A DNA stretch of 64,000 bases from Progne subis subis (GCA_022316685.1 JAKJHU010001344.1:1-64000), one strand, 5' to 3'; positions 1 through 13,086 are shown, numbered from the stretch's first letter. Program-made: numbers and translations. The notes: generated by a model from the sequence alone, not told the origin.

Positions 1-1635
1 ATATTTATGAGCCCATTAACTCAGCACTCCAAGTGACCTTGACTCGACCTGCTCTGAGAAAAACCTGCATTATCATTCACCCTTCCGGCTTTAAAAATGG
101 GATTTTGGGGGGGAGTTTTTTGCTTTTTTTATTTTATTTATTTTTTTTTTTAATAAGTCAGCTTGCTTTAAGTGCCTTCACACTGGTGCCACAACCTGGA
201 GAGTCCTGAGCTGGGTTTCCTTTGCTCCCCAACCTGTTGGATGTGAATCCTGCAGGAAGGATTCCGAGGGAAGGGGCTGTGCCAGGCGGAGCAGTGTGAG
301 ACAGATCCGTAAAATTCACACGTTTACAGCTCTTTTCAGCCGCTCTCACCTTGAGGCCTTGAGCCTTGAGAGGTGAGAAATAAAATCCCGCTGGGCTGGG
401 AGCAGGAGGGAGAAGGAGCAGGGTGGGATGGGGATGGGCAAAGCGGGGTCTGGGAAGCGGGGCAGGAGCTGCCCCTGCTCTCCTTCAGGTGTGATCCTGC
501 CCCGTCCCCAGCGTGTGGAATGTCCCCTTGGTTTCCAGACTTTGGGCTTCTCTTCCCTTCGCTTTGTCCCTGACAGATCTAATTGCAGGATGAGTGCAAT
601 TCCTCCCTCTAAATCCGTGGAAAAGAAGAAAATCCCCTCGAGCGGCTTGAGTCCTTCCAGAGCCTGATGGTGTGCTTTGTGCCAGACAGCTGGAGCTGGG
701 AATTCCCGGTGCTGAGGCTGTTGGGAATTGCTGCTGATTGTCCCTGGTCTGTGGCATCTGCTCAGAGCCTCACACCCCAAAAACCTGTCAGACTGAGCAC
801 CCAGAGCACCCCAAAATGCATCTCTGTCAGAGACTGTGTCTGGGGTGTTCTGGAGCTTCAGGAGATCTTCCTGATTGGAAAATTTAGGTGGGAAATTTTG
901 CTTTTAGGAATGGAGATGGTGGCTTTGTTAACGAGGTTTTCCAGATCTTTTATACCCATGTTGTGTTTGCGTGGGTGGGAGGGATTGGGATTTTCGTTGG
1001 GAATTGTGCTGCTGTTGCTGCTTTATCCTGGTGTCGTGGGCTTTAGAGCACAGAACGCTCCGAGCCTTTTTGGGTTTATTTTTAGGAAAGTTGCATCAGC
1101 TGTCACATTGCCCCGAGTGCCTCCCACTCCTTGAGCCTTCCCTTGTCATTCCCCCCAGGAACCGGTTTCTGCTCCTTGATTTTCTCTCGGTAATCCCAAA
1201 GGGGATGTGGTGGGAGAAGCAGGGCTGCAAGTGAGGAGTGGCCAAATCCAGGGAGTTTATTCCTGTCTGAGCTCAGTTCCTCCCCCTCAGTGCCTCCTCT
1301 TCGTTTTACCTCTCCAGCCTGGACGCTGCATTTTCCTCCCTTGCACAAAATCTTTTCTCCTCTGCTTTTTGTTTTTTCCCCCCCGCTTCATTTGTGTAGA
1401 ATTCCTTTTGGCCTCTCCCCGTGGTTTCCTGGAAAAGGAACCTGCCCCAACACGTGCAGGTGAATTATTGCAAAGCTGTGCCAGATGTGAAGGCAGCACA
1501 GGCACCTCACTGTGCTCCAGATGTCGGGTGAAAACAGAAGCGCCCGTGCACCAGGTGAGCCTGGGACAACCAAGAACCTTGGAATTCCAAGTTCCTCTGG
1601 TTGATTTTATGGTGTTTTTTCTAGAGCTGAGCCCA

Positions 1636-2150
1636 GGGGATCCCTTGGGGCTGTCAGCCCTTTATGGAGTGAAGTTCTCTTCTTTCTTGAGACCCTTTGG
1701 GGCCAGCAGCCCTTTCTGGAGCAGCATTTTTGAGGTTCTTATTTCCTGAGATCCCTTGGAGCCATCAGCCCTTTCTGGAGCAGCATTCCTGAAATTCTTT
1801 CTCTTTTCCATGATCCTGAGATCCCTTGGAGCCAGCAGCCCTTTCTGGAACAGCATTTTTGAGGTTCTCTTTTCCTGAGACCTCTTGGAGCTGTCAGCCC
1901 ATTCTGGAGCAGCGTTCCTGAAATTCTCTCTCTTTTCCATGATCCTGAGATCCCTTGGAGCCATCAGCCCTTTCTGGAGCAGCATTCCTGAAATTCTCTC
2001 TCATTTCCATGTTCCTGAGACTCCTTGGAGCCATCAGCCCTTTCTGGAGCACCATTCCTGAAATTCTCTCTCATTTCCATGATCCTGAGATCCCTTGGAG
2101 CCATCAGCCCTTTCTGGAGCACCATTCCTGAAATCCCCTCGTTTCCACGC
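1636..2150. repeat. Minisatellite, unit about 58-70 bp
   Basis: Seven or so copies of a unit built on GATCCCTTGGAGCCATCAGC, CCTTTCTGGAGCAGCATT and CCTGAAATTCTCTC follow one another. Shorter and longer unit forms alternate because the TTTTCCATGATC segment is present or absent. Confidence 0.85.
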
Positions 2151-2641
2151 TCTCTGATTTCGGTGTTCCTGCAGAGAGCCGAGTTGAGGGAAGATTTTTG
2201 AAGGAGCCATCAGCGTTCCAGCAGCTCCTCTCAAGCTCCTTGTCCCATCACGACGTGCAGCTGACCCTTCCCTCCCCACCACCCGAGCCCTTCACCTGAG
2301 TGTCTCCCAAAATTCATGAAAGCTCTGGGATGCTCCGGGATTCCTCGGCCAGCCCCTCTCTCCCCGCGCTCCCGGTGCTCTCAGAGCTGCGGGCTCTGGA
2401 GGTCACAGCTTCGTGGTGGGTGGTGGTGAAGCTCCTCAGCGTGGGCTCCTGATGAACCAGCCCCTTCCCTTTACATCAAAGCAGCTTCTGATCCTGCCGT
2501 GCTTTCAGCTCCCGTTTTCATCTCGGAGCTGCCTCTGAAGTCCGTGAAGGGCTCTGGCTCCAGAGCCGGGATTTGGTGGGTTGGGATGTGTTCCCTGTGC
2601 TGCCCCTGCTGCTCCCTGTGCAGCTTTTCTGGGATAACCCT

Positions 2642-3130
2642 TGACAGGAATGACAAGATTTGTCTTTACCAACAAGCCCTGGGTCTGCTGGTAGATAAAA
2701 CCAGCGCTGAGAGATGAGAGAAACCATGGGAAGGATCCCACTGATTGATGGATGGAAAAGAAGAAATTTGCCTTTACTAACAAACTGTAGGTTTGTTTAT
2801 AAATGAAATTGGATATCGAAAGGTGAAAGTAACAATGGGGAAAACCCCATAAATCCCGTAAGAATTAAAAATTAGGGGGTTATACATTAAAAGGGGAATC
2901 TGAGGCATTTTGGGAAGTCTGTGCCTCTCAAGTCCCTCAGCCAATGGGGAAAGAGAGAGGGAAATGCGGCCGGGAAATTGGGATAAAAAGGAGGCTGCAT
3001 CCTCCAAAATCTGAGAGACCCCGGGGGAAATGCCCCATGGCCTCTCCCTTTATTGGAATAAAGTAAAAGGACTCCTCTGTCTCCACTTTAGACATAAACC
3101 TCTGGTGTTCGTGGGTTAATTTTCCTAACA
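2642..3130 (+). mobile_element. Solo LTR, family A, copy 1 (sense)
   Basis: A 489-bp element runs from TGACAGG to CCTAACA and is flanked by the 4-bp duplication CCCT (2638-2641 and 3131-3134). It carries a TATA-like GGATAAAAAGG near 2980 and an AATAAA near 3058, in the order expected of an LTR read on the + strand. Two more copies lie at 26559 and 60620. No internal retroviral sequence is attached, so it is a solo LTR left by recombination. A 4-bp duplication is typical of class I (gammaretrovirus-like) elements. Confidence 0.85.
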
Positions 3131-5019
3131 CCCTGCAGGATCCTGCAGACTTTCCCTGGCAGTGTAAGCGACTGAAGCGTGGCAGGAGCTCGGTGTCACC
3201 TTGGGCAGTGTTTCTGGAGGATGCTTTGCTACATCAGGCAGTCTCCTCTTTCCTTCTCGCTCTGAAAATTCTGCAGGAACTTTTTTTCTAGAAGGATTCC
3301 CTCAGAGCAAGCACAGTCTAAAAGGTGGGTTCCTGGCCTTCAGAAATTCACACTCGTGACAAACAGCAAAGATTTAGAAATCGGAGCTCAAACACCTGTG
3401 AAGCACAGGGACATCTGATGGTGTCATTTATTTTTTAAACACTCTTTTAAACGTTCTTTAAGACCAATGAATCGTTCCATCCGAGGATGGCCCCTCTCTG
3501 TCCCGCCAGCAGCTGCTGTTCCTCGCAGGGATTCTGAAAAGCAGATTGCTTCCCAATGATTCTCATCTCACACTTGCCACTCTCTGGCAGAATTTTTTTC
3601 CAGGCTGTAATTGCTTTTATTTGCGAGTTGACAAGAATTATCCTGCCCTGGGCGAGCACGAGGCTGGAGCTGGGAAGGTTTTTGTGTGTTTTTGAAAGAA
3701 TTTCTTTCATCACCACTTAAAACCCAGGAAAATGGGGAAAGTTTCCTTTCCCTGTGCAATGATTGGAGCTTCATTATTGCAGGAACTCCTGGGTGCTTTA
3801 TCTGGAATATTCAGATGTTTTTCTTCCATGGGAAGTGTTTTCCATAGGGCTGGGAGACGTGGATGAAGTGGCTTTTGAAATCCCTATTTAAATGTCAGCT
3901 ACATCTTCTTTGGGATCTGCAAAATCGACTTCCTTATTTAATTCCATCGCTTTATGTGCTTTTAATTGGAAACGAATCCCACAAAGGCTTCAAAGCCCTA
4001 AAACTTTGCTTCAGTGGGAAATGGTCTTCCTGCAAAAAAAAATCCCCTTTTCCCTTGGAAGGTGCATTCCCTGCGGAGAACATTCTGGAGAAGCTGGAAC
4101 CAGAGCAATTCAAATTCCTGGGAGACCTGGCGGGGAACTTCCAGCCTTTGGAATTGCTGCCCTCCAGGCCTTATTTGAACGTGGATTTCCTCTCTGAAAA
4201 GCAGGAATTTGTAGGTCAGGGAGCCCTGGATTCCTGGAGGCAGAGCCGATGCTGCCTTCCCAAGGGAATTCCAACCATCCTTGAGCATCCTCGCTGCTGT
4301 TGGGAAGTTCGAGGATTGGGAACGCTTTGGACAGAGAGGTTCGTGCTCCCACACTGTCCCAGAGCTCCTGGCACTGCAGAAATAACCGGGAATAATGGAA
4401 GGAAGGCTCAGATGGGATTTGGAGGAGCTCCGTAATTTGTCTGTATTCCTGGAGGGAAGGGAAGGGAAGGGAAGGTTTCGGCTCTTCCCGAGGCCGTGGA
4501 GCAGCAGAATCCGCTTTTCCCTGCTCCTGGCTGCCATTCCTTCTCCTGGGAAGCATCTGCTTCCCAAATCCTGCCCGGGGACGTGGCAGGGAGGGAGAAA
4601 CTGCTGTGCCATCGGCCCCTGAGCTCTACCCTTCAATCCCATCAGACGGGATCGGATCCCATTCCCTCTCTCCCCCCAGTCTCACTTTTCCATGCATTAA
4701 CGTGATGCATTCCATTTGCTGCATGGTGGAAAGCTTTTAGTGAATATTCAGACCGGGAAGGAGAGGCTTTTAGGCCGAAAACGACCCTGATAATGGTTTA
4801 ATTGCCCTTTTTTTATCCCAATTCGTCCTTTCTTTGTTGTTTAGTCACCTCAGGGGCAAAGATCCCCATGGAAATGTCACTGCTGCGTGCTCCTGAATCC
4901 CAGGGAATGAGGGGCAGGGACGCCTGTGATAGTGGAGGGAGAAAAAAAAAAAAAAGAAAATATCCCTGAAGGTCATTCATTCTTAATTTCTTTCTTTGTT
5001 TGTCCTGCAAACACACGTC

Positions 5020-5024
5020 GAAAG

Positions 5025-5073
<49 letters not shown>

Positions 5074-5095
5074 GAAAAGAAAAAAGAGGTTTTTG
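5020..5095. repeat. Poly-A run
   Basis: About forty uninterrupted A residues (5029-5068) are followed by AAAG-rich sequence. There is no LINE or processed gene attached on its left, so it is not evidently a retrotransposed tail. Confidence 0.8.
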
Positions 5096-6505
5096 CGAGA
5101 ACACTCAATAGCTGTGATCTAAAATGAGGGGGTTTTTTTTGGGACTGAGACTGAGTCTGACACGCCTGGCTGGAAGCTTAGAAAAATATCCTCCTTCAGG
5201 ACGCGACCCAAAATATAGACTGCAAAGCAGTGAATAATACCCAGATTTGGCAGGGGAAGGAGGCTTTAAGTAAGCGCGGATGATGTTCCGGGTTGTAAAA
5301 AAGTCGGATATTTGGGATTCTCTTTAAAACGCTGTCACGGCAGAGCACCGCTTCCTCCCGGCGAAAGCAAAGGATTTGGACAAACGCTGGTGGGAAGGAT
5401 CAGTGCCTTCACTCCGAGGCGTTCCAGGAGCTGTCTTGTGCGGTTTTTCTTGTTCAGACACCGATTCCTGTCATTTTGGGGCCGCTCCGGAGCCTGTGCG
5501 GGGAGGTCTCGCTTTGCACGGGGATGCAGGGAGCTGGTTCGGTGTCAGGATCCGTCACCGGGGCTGATAAACCTCGTGTTCTGCACCCTCCCTTATCTGC
5601 AGCTTCAAAGGGAGCAGCGCAGACACCTCGGCTGCTTTCAAAGCCCTCTCCCTGCTGGGCTTCCTGCAGGCCCCACTCGGGGATGTTTTTCTGCTGTTTA
5701 CAAGTTGTTTCAAGGATGGGATCGCTTTGTTTTCGGATGTCGGCCGCCTCACAGAATCTGGTTTAAATGCTCTTTGCCTGCTGGGTTTGCTGTGTTTGCT
5801 CCCCGGATCCCGGCGCGTTCCCCTTCCCTGGGCTGGCTTTCCATCCCTCCCTGGAGCTGGGAATCGCCACTGATGGGTCCATTCCGAGCCGGATTCATCC
5901 CTCTGCCCTTAAAATGGGGTTTTTTGGGGATGTCTGGGCCTCAGAGGTGGAAAATGTCAGCGTTTCAAACACTGGCGTGCGTCTGTGCAGTTCCTCGTGA
6001 GAGGGCAGAGGGAACAAAGTGTGGCCACAGCGTGGAAAAACTCCAGGAATCTGGAATTGGAATTGTGTTTTCAGAGCTGGCATTTGTTACTCTTGATGTG
6101 TTCTCAGAGCTGGGCTGTTGTATCTCTTACTCCTGGTGTGTTTTCACAGTACTCCGTTGCGTTCGTTCAACTTGACATCTCCATGAATATCTGGGATCTC
6201 TGTGTCCTGGCACATCGGGAGTACATCCCCACATCTACCTATTGATAATTTAGCCAAACTTCTCCATTTTCCAGCTCCAGTCCAGGCCTGGGGGCCTCTT
6301 GTCCTCCAGTCCCGACCTTGCAGTTAACGTGGCAAAAACTGCCCCCTGTTGCTGTTGTTTGCTTTGCTGCTGCTGCTTTCAAAAGCTACAGATGCCCTGG
6401 CAGGGATCAGTGGGATGAGGAGGGAAGTGCAGAGGCTGTTTTCCATTCTGGATCCCTGGGAGCTGCTGGATTCCTGAAGGGAGAGGGAATTGCCTTAACA
6501 GCAGT

Positions 6506-6673
6506 TTGGGATTGGGATCGGGATCGGGATTGGGACTGGGATTGGGATTGGGATTGGGATCGGGATTGGGATTGGGATTGGGATCGGGATTGGGATTGGG
6601 ATTGGGATTGGGATTGGGATCGGGATCGGGATTGGGATCGGGATCGGGATTGGGATCGGGATCGGGATTGGGA
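6506..6673. repeat. GGGATT/GGGATC hexamer array
   Basis: Some 28 copies of GGGATY run in register, with C/T variants arranged irregularly. Each unit supplies a run of three Gs, so the + strand could form G-quadruplexes. It is not the telomere repeat, which is TTAGGG. Confidence 0.9.
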
Positions 6674-7317
6674 CTGCAGCCTCACCTGAGCAGGGTCAGC
6701 TCTGAGCGGTGAAACCCCAGCCAAACATCCTCGGGACAGGGGAAGATTTTCCTTTCCAGGCCTTGATGTTTCCTTAAGGAATTGGAGCTGGCTCTGGGGA
6801 TTGGCTGTCAGGCAGGAACAGGAGGGATTTCTGTGATAATCATGAATTCCTCAAGCTTCCAAACCCGGTGTTTCCCTGCCCTGGGAGCTGCCACCGCTGC
6901 TGGCTCTTGGCACGGGGACATTTTTGTGTCCCAGACTGAAACCTGGTCCCGTGGGTTGTTACAGGCAGGCACTTCAGTGAGTGTCTGAGCTCAGATCAGG
7001 CTGCCCAAAGCCCAGATGGAGGCAGATCCTGGCGCTGGATCCAGGGAATTGCTGAGGTTTTGCTCCTTGGCACAGTTCTGCTCTCTCCTGGCAGGTCGGG
7101 ATCTCTCCAGCTCCTGCTGCGCTTGGCTGGGACACTTTTGGCTGTTTCACAGCGGGGCTGGGTTGGTTTTTGCCTCCCAGGGACCTTTCTGGTGGCTGGG
7201 TTTGGAGTGAGGATCAGGAAGATGCCCAGGGCGTCAGTAAATATTGGAGGTTAGGAATAAACAAAATGCTGTTGACAATTCATGTCCACGGATTGCTTTA
7301 CCGGCTGGAATTCCCAC

Positions 7318-7462
7318 AGAATTGTGGAGGAGTTTGGGATGGAAAGGACCTTAAATCCCATCCCATTCCACCCCTGCCATGGCAGGGACACCTTCCACTG
7401 TCCCAGGCTGCTCCAAGGGTTGTTCCAGGGCTGAAACATCCACAGCTTCTCTGGAAAATCCA
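7318..7462 (-). mobile_element. CR1 LINE 3' fragment
   Basis: The + strand reads a diverged GTTTGGGATGGAAAGGACCTT followed by GGCAGGGACACCTTCCACTG and a tail ending in ACAGCTTCTCTGG. This is the reverse complement of the 3' end of avian CR1 LINEs, so the element points left. It lacks any coding part. Confidence 0.8.
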
Positions 7463-8399
7463 ATAAACTGTTACAAAACCTGAAAACTCGCCCAGCCCTT
7501 TCTACACTTTTAAAACAATCCCATTCCTATGAAAATTCCCAGTTGGAGCACAGGGGGAATACCCATCCTTTCCTGCTCTCCTTTATCCCCTTTGCCTTTC
7601 TCCCACTCTTTTCTAAATTAATTTTATAATCATCCTTTAAATGATGGAGCAGCTGAAATTAGCTCTTTTAGCCAGAATTACCTGCGTTTAAAGACCTCCC
7701 TTAAAAAAGAAAACGCATAAAGGTAATGAATAGCTTCAATTATTATAATGTGGCTTAGCTTGTGCTTTTCTCTTCGAAAAACCTGGTTTTGATAAGTCAG
7801 CTGTTCTTAAAAGCAGGGGGGAGAAAAAAAATAACAGAAGTGCTTGAGGGTGGAAGCTGGCACGAAGGAGTTTGGAAATCGAGTTGTCCCCTGTGTAATG
7901 GCAGAGAATAAATTCCCCCCACTGACCCTGGAGCGGTGCCCTGTGCTCCCAACAGCCGGTGGGAAGGGGAGCGTTCAGAGAGGATCTGGGGGTTTTGGTT
8001 TTGTTTTTATTTTTTTCTACCCAGTCACAGGTGCTTCATGTGAGTTTTAAAAACCAAAGGATATTTGTTCAAAGCCGCACTGGAATTTCCTGAGCCTGCC
8101 GGTGAATCAAAGGAGAGGGGAATCTTGAAAGAGGCTTCAAAGCTGCTCTGAGATGGGTGAGGGGGAGGCTGGAGATGGCAAAGCTGATTTGGGAGAGCGG
8201 GGCAGGAGCGGGGTGCTGGAACAGGGAACGGGGCCAGGGGCTGCTCCCAGCTCCCCCCAGCCCTGGAAATGCTGATCCTGCCCCAGGGAGGGATCCCAGG
8301 CTGGGATGGACGGGAGGGGACTCGGGATGCTCAGGGGTCTCTGCTGGGCCTTTGGATTTCCTGCTGCTGCTGCTGCTGGGCACGAGGGTGCTGGGGCAG

Positions 8400-8770
8400 G
8401 TGAATCCTGTATCCAGTGTATTCCTGTGCCCAGGGAGATTCTGTGTCCTGTGCCAGGTGGGTGCTGTGCCAGGTAAATCCTGTATCCAGGTGTATTCCTG
8501 TGCCCAGGTAGATTCTGTGTTCCTGTGCCAGGTGGGTGCTGTGCCAGGTAAATCCTGTATCCAGGTGTATTCCTGTGCCCAGGTAGATTCTGTGTTCCTG
8601 TGCCAGGTGGGTGCTGTGCCAGGTAAATCCTGTATCCAGGTGTATTCCTGTGCCCAGGTAGATTCTGTGTCCTGTGCCCAGGTGGGTGCTGTGCCAGGAG
8701 TTTTTTGTGCCAGGTGGATCCTGTATCCAGGTGTATTCCTGTGCCCAGGTAGATTCTGTGTGCTGTGCCC
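8400..8770. repeat. Minisatellite, unit about 70 bp
   Basis: Units containing AAATCCTGTATCCAGGTGTA, TTCCTGTGCCCAGGTAGATT and TGTGCCAGGTGGGTGCTG repeat about five times with length variants. Long open frames over it are a by-product of the repeat. Confidence 0.85.
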
Positions 8771-9239
8771 AGCCGGGTGCCCACCCCTGCTGTTGGTGCT
8801 GCCAGTTCTGCTGTCCCAGTGCAAACTGGGGCGTTCCCAGTCAAACCTCCTCGGGCTTTGCATTTCCCTGCCTGGATCCCCGTTCCAGCCCAGCCCCGGG
8901 ATTTGGGAATGTTCCCTGATTTCCCTGTGCTCGGGAAAGGGCTCCTGATCCAAGGGCTGGGCAGCTCTCTCCCATTTATTCGATGTGCACAGGCAGAGGC
9001 AAGCTCAGGAAAAGCTCGCTGCTCTGCTGAAACTCTGATATTTCACCCTCTGATTTGAGCCTCGTCTCCATCTGAAGACAGAAAAAGCTCCTGAGTCTGA
9101 TGGCTGCACTTCTTCATCTTAAAAGTCTTTTCCAGCCTTAACGATTCCGCGATCTGTGTTGCCACATTCCCCCAAAAACCCGTTTAAAAGCAGAAATGTT
9201 GAAGCAGGAGGGGCTGTGCTCAATATCTGCTCAAAAGCA

Positions 9240-9480
9240 GAACAACCTCAATGATTGGCATTTAGAACATTCTGTCATTGATTATTTTTTTTTTTCTCTT
9301 TCAGGCTTTTAAGGAACTATAGATTTTTAGCCTGAAATTAATATATCGGAATTTTGGTGGGCAGAATAAAACCCTCATTAAATTTTGCAATGGATCAAAC
9401 AGCTTGCAATTAAAATTCATTTTGAAGCGAGTTAGCAGAAGTTTTGTTAATGTTTAACATCTTTATGGGTGTCATTCTTT
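9240..9480. other. AT-rich candidate conserved noncoding block
   Basis: Unlike its GC-rich, repeat-laden surroundings, this stretch is AT-rich, non-repetitive and has homeobox-like TAATTA or ATTAAA cores, as conserved enhancers in CSMD introns often do. It has no ORF. Composition alone suggests this; conservation is not tested. The blocks 7625-7800 and 22740-22930 look similar. Confidence 0.25.
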
Positions 9481-11333
9481 GTAAATTTGGATTAATCGAG
9501 TCCAAAGGGACAAACTCACGGATTCTGCATTTGTTGGAATGCCAGGCTTTGCTTTGCTTTTGGCATTTTTCCCCTTCCTTCATGCAAGTTCTGATTTGAG
9601 CAAGTTGCCAGGAAAGTAACTTATTTTGGGGTTTTTTTTCCTGCCAAACTGCCAAGAATCCATCTTCCTAAATCTCGGAAAGACTGCAGCAAATCTCTGG
9701 GAATGACAAGAAAGGCTCCACTGACTCCAAGGTGTTTCCTGGTGGGAAGTTCAGGAGATTCCAAGTTGGATTTTTTTTAGGTTTTCCTTCTAAAAATGTT
9801 GCTCAGAACAAGCTGCTCTGGGCATGTCAAAGCCTTGGCTGGGCTCCTGGTTGTATCCTGAAGCTTGGAGGTTTCCTTGACTGGAACATAAACCACCCTG
9901 AAACATTTGGAATTGTGAATTTTCATCTTTCTCACTCCCCTTGGATATTTTCCCTGCCATCCCAAAGCAGGGAGCAGCAAAAGCAGTGGGAAATATTCCA
10001 GAGTGTGTGTGGAATCCGAGACCAGAACCTGACCTGGCAGAGCTTTAAAATCCCCTTGGACCTGCAGGTGAGGAAGGGAATTGCAGAATCTGCAGAGCTG
10101 CTGCTTTGAAGACTCTTCCCAGCAAAGCCGGATTGAACCCAAATTTAATCCAACCCAGGGGGAAGAAAAAAAAAATCAGGAGCAGGCTCTGCTGTCCTCA
10201 AACACCACCAGCAACATGAGCAGGCTCTTAATGGCACTCCATCGACCGAAAAGGGAGAGAGTTCATCTAAACTGGGGAGAATTCTGGGAATTTCCTGGCG
10301 GATTTGGCTGCTCGGAGGCTGCACCAGGCTTTGGTTTAAACCAAATAAAATAAGTGGCACAAATAAAGTTGTCGCTGCACGGGGCTGCTCCCGGCCTGCA
10401 GGTTCTTGTCAGGTGCCCCGGCTTCAGTTGGGGTGTTTGAGCTTTTGAGTTTTTGTTGCAGGGAGATCCTGCAAAAATAAAATAAATATATATATATATA
10501 AAGGTGCTCAGATCCTCCTAGAACTCGTGGAATTCCGCAGAATTCCAGGCTGGCAGGATGCTGCCGGCTGTGCTGTGAGGTGGCACTGTCCCGCCAGCTC
10601 CGTGGAATCTCTCCTCCCCTGTTTTCCCTCTGAACTGGACAGGATTGCTCCTTTTCCCCCTTTTTTCCAGGGTGGGAATGTGCCCATGGCATCCCTCAGC
10701 TGCTCCCAGGGCTCTGTCCCCTCTCCCACATCACTAACGAAGGCACAGAACATCACCGGCCCCACGCTCTGAAGGTGGATTTCCATTGTTTTTTTTTCCC
10801 CCCCCGGCTGTCTGCTGCCTTTCCTAGAATTCTGCTTCATTTGTGGCCGGAGAACATTTCAGGATTTTTTTTTTTTTAACCTGCTCAGACCCTTGGAAAT
10901 AGGGAGTGACGGGCGAGTGAGCAGTGACACATCAGCTGAGCGGAGAAGGCGCAGATTGATCTCTGAGGAGCTGGGAGAAGGAAGAGCAGCCCGGAGCAGC
11001 AAAGGGCAGACGGAGAGCAGCTTCAAAAAGCAGGAAAGAACTCCGGCAGCGCTCAGGAGTTTCTGCAGCTGGAAAGACTTCACGTTGTGCTAAGGTCAGC
11101 CACGGTGTGTCTTAAAAAAGGACATTTTGCCCTGGCGCAGTTCCCGTGGTGCTGCCTCGGCAGCTCGGATCCGTGCGCTCGGGTGTTGGGAGCTCTTCAT
11201 CCTCCCGGGAAAGCCAAGTGTTGGAGTCCAGGGCATTCTTTTGGTTGCACTGGAAGGTCAGAGACGTGGCACCGAGGGATGGAGCAGCCCTGGGCCCTGC
11301 TCTGCTCGGGTGGTGATGCTCAGAGCTTTGGTC

Positions 11334-11708
11334 TGTGTCACCGAGACACACAAAGCAGTCACACGCAGACAGATTTTCACAGAGGTCCTTCCGATCCGGC
11401 TCACAGCTGAGAGAGCAGAGAGAAGAGACCCCTTTGTTTATTTCTTACTTTTTATACATTTGTGGGTCTAGCAGAAGATTGGCTTTTTGGGGTTTCCACC
11501 CCTCAGCCTCAGTGGCCAGACCAACTGTCAGTTACAGTTGTTTTCAGGTTAGAAATATGCAAACAAAGGACAGAGAATGAAAAACAAAGGATTTGTTTAT
11601 GTTACATCTGTGGGAAAAAGGTAGAAAACTGCTCTAATATTCTACAGTAACTAAAAGATCTGACTCCATTTCAAAAGGCTTTAAAAACTCAGAAAAACCA
11701 GGGTAACA
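11334..11708 (-). mobile_element. Solo LTR, family C (antisense)
   Basis: On the - strand the segment starts TGTTACCC and ends GGTGACACA, with TATAAAAAG followed about 15 bases later by AATAAA (around 11435-11456). That compact TATA to poly(A) layout is LTR-like. Flanks GGTC and GATC would be a mutated 4-bp duplication. Only one copy is present, so the call rests on structure. Confidence 0.6.
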
Positions 11709-11835
11709 GATCTGGAGAGCAGAGAGAGGATTGATGAGTTCGGGAGGAAGGGCTGGATCTCAGCCAGCACCGGGGCTAAGGCAGGCAGGGATCCCTCAAG
11801 GATCGGCAGGTTTGGTCATCCCCGGCCATAAAAAC

Positions 11836-12281
11836 TGTGAAAAACACCAATCGCTTGTTTTAAAAAAGAGTTTTAAGAGTTTAATAGTAATAAAATGGTC
11901 ATAAAAGTAGTAATAGAGTTAGAGTAATGCAAATTTGGACAGTTAGGGTTAGGACAATAGGAGACAATAAAAACAAATAAGCTCCGAAAAAGGACCCGTT
12001 AACAGAGGATTAACCTTTAAAAGCAGTCGCCTGTTGAATATTCATACATCTCATACATGGTGCATAAATTCCATTCAAACAAAGGATTCTCTTCGGTCAG
12101 TGTCACTTCTTCCCCTTAATCCCTACAGCATCTTCAAGGCTGTAGTATCTTCTGATAAGGGAGGCATAAATTCTTTTTCTCTGGAAGATTTACATCTCCT
12201 GTGGTTGGTATTTCCTTGCGGGTACCCCCTTCCCCTCTTTAAAAAAACATCCCACATACACAGTTTCTATTTTTAACTACA
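11836..12281 (-). mobile_element. Solo LTR, family D (antisense)
   Basis: A 446-bp AT-rich segment is bounded by perfect 5-bp duplications AAAAC (11831-11835 and 12282-12286). Read on the - strand it starts TGTAGTTAAAAATAG and ends TTTTTCACA. Its U3-like part contains a GGGTACCC site, and an ATTAAA lies near the far end. A 5-bp duplication is usual for ERVL-type or some ERV1 elements. The sequence resembles songbird LTRs as I remember them. Confidence 0.8.
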
Positions 12282-12379
12282 AAAACTACATTTTAACCGC
12301 AAAACTACATTTACCACGCTATCAAAATATTAATACAGCACTGCTAATCAACACAACGTAATACATACAGTAAATATTT

Positions 12380-12440
12380 ATAGAGCCGTATAATATGCTT
12401 GATATAATATATATATATATATATAATATATATATTTAAT
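12380..12440. repeat. AT-rich dinucleotide run
   Basis: ATATAT runs interrupted by AATAT, about 100 bases after the family D LTR. It could extrude a hairpin. Confidence 0.8.
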
Positions 12441-12979
12441 ATAGAATAACTTTTCACAAAAAGCTCGCCCAGGTTCTGGGGTATTTGACACAGTGTGGGG
12501 TGTGTGACGCCCTCCCCGTGAGCGCTGCTTCTCTCCCTGCCTGATGGAATTTTGGGGGTTCTGAGGGAGCTGGAACCAACGTTGTTGGCTTTTAATTGGA
12601 ACAAGGAGGTTCACCAGCGCACTCATAATTTTATCAGCCTAAATTCTGAATTCTGGGGAAGCCAAAACCTGGGTCTGTCAAGCTGCTGCTCCAATTGCAC
12701 TTCGGGTAACTCAGCTGCTGGGGTTTTTTTTTCTTTTTTTTTTTTGTGTTCTTTTTTGTTTTGGTTTGGGTTTTTTGGTTTTTTGGGGGTTTTTTTTGGG
12801 AATCTGAAAGCAACAGGTGGGTTTGGAGTTCGCTGGGGCACTTTGGAAAACCCGTTCCATTCTCTGCCCTCAAACTGGGGCTGGGAATTCCCTGTCCCCA
12901 AGGCTTGCAGGGCAGGGGACATCACCCGTGCTGCCACTGGGAGTGGGAAAACCTGGAAAATCGCGTTGGGAGCATCCCC

Positions 12980-13086
12980 GGCTGGGCTGGGCTGGGCTGG
13001 GCTGGGCTGGACTGGGCTGGACTGGGCTGGGCTGGGCTGGGCTGGGCTGGGCTGGGCTGGGCTGGGCTGGGCTGGGCTGGGCTGGG
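12980..13086. repeat. GGCTG pentamer array
   Basis: About 21 copies of GCTGG/GGCTG with two GACTGG variants. It is a simple microsatellite. Confidence 0.9.

Noticed and set aside
5312..6175. A 287-residue + strand frame
   Set aside because: No domain, and overlapping frames of similar length exist; treated as chance.
6506..6673. Interstitial telomere repeat
   Set aside because: The unit is GGGATT or GGGATC; no rotation gives TTAGGG.
8069..8953. A long - strand frame with HRN and TWAQ repeats
   Set aside because: It is a translation of the 70-bp minisatellite, with repeats open in several frames on both strands.
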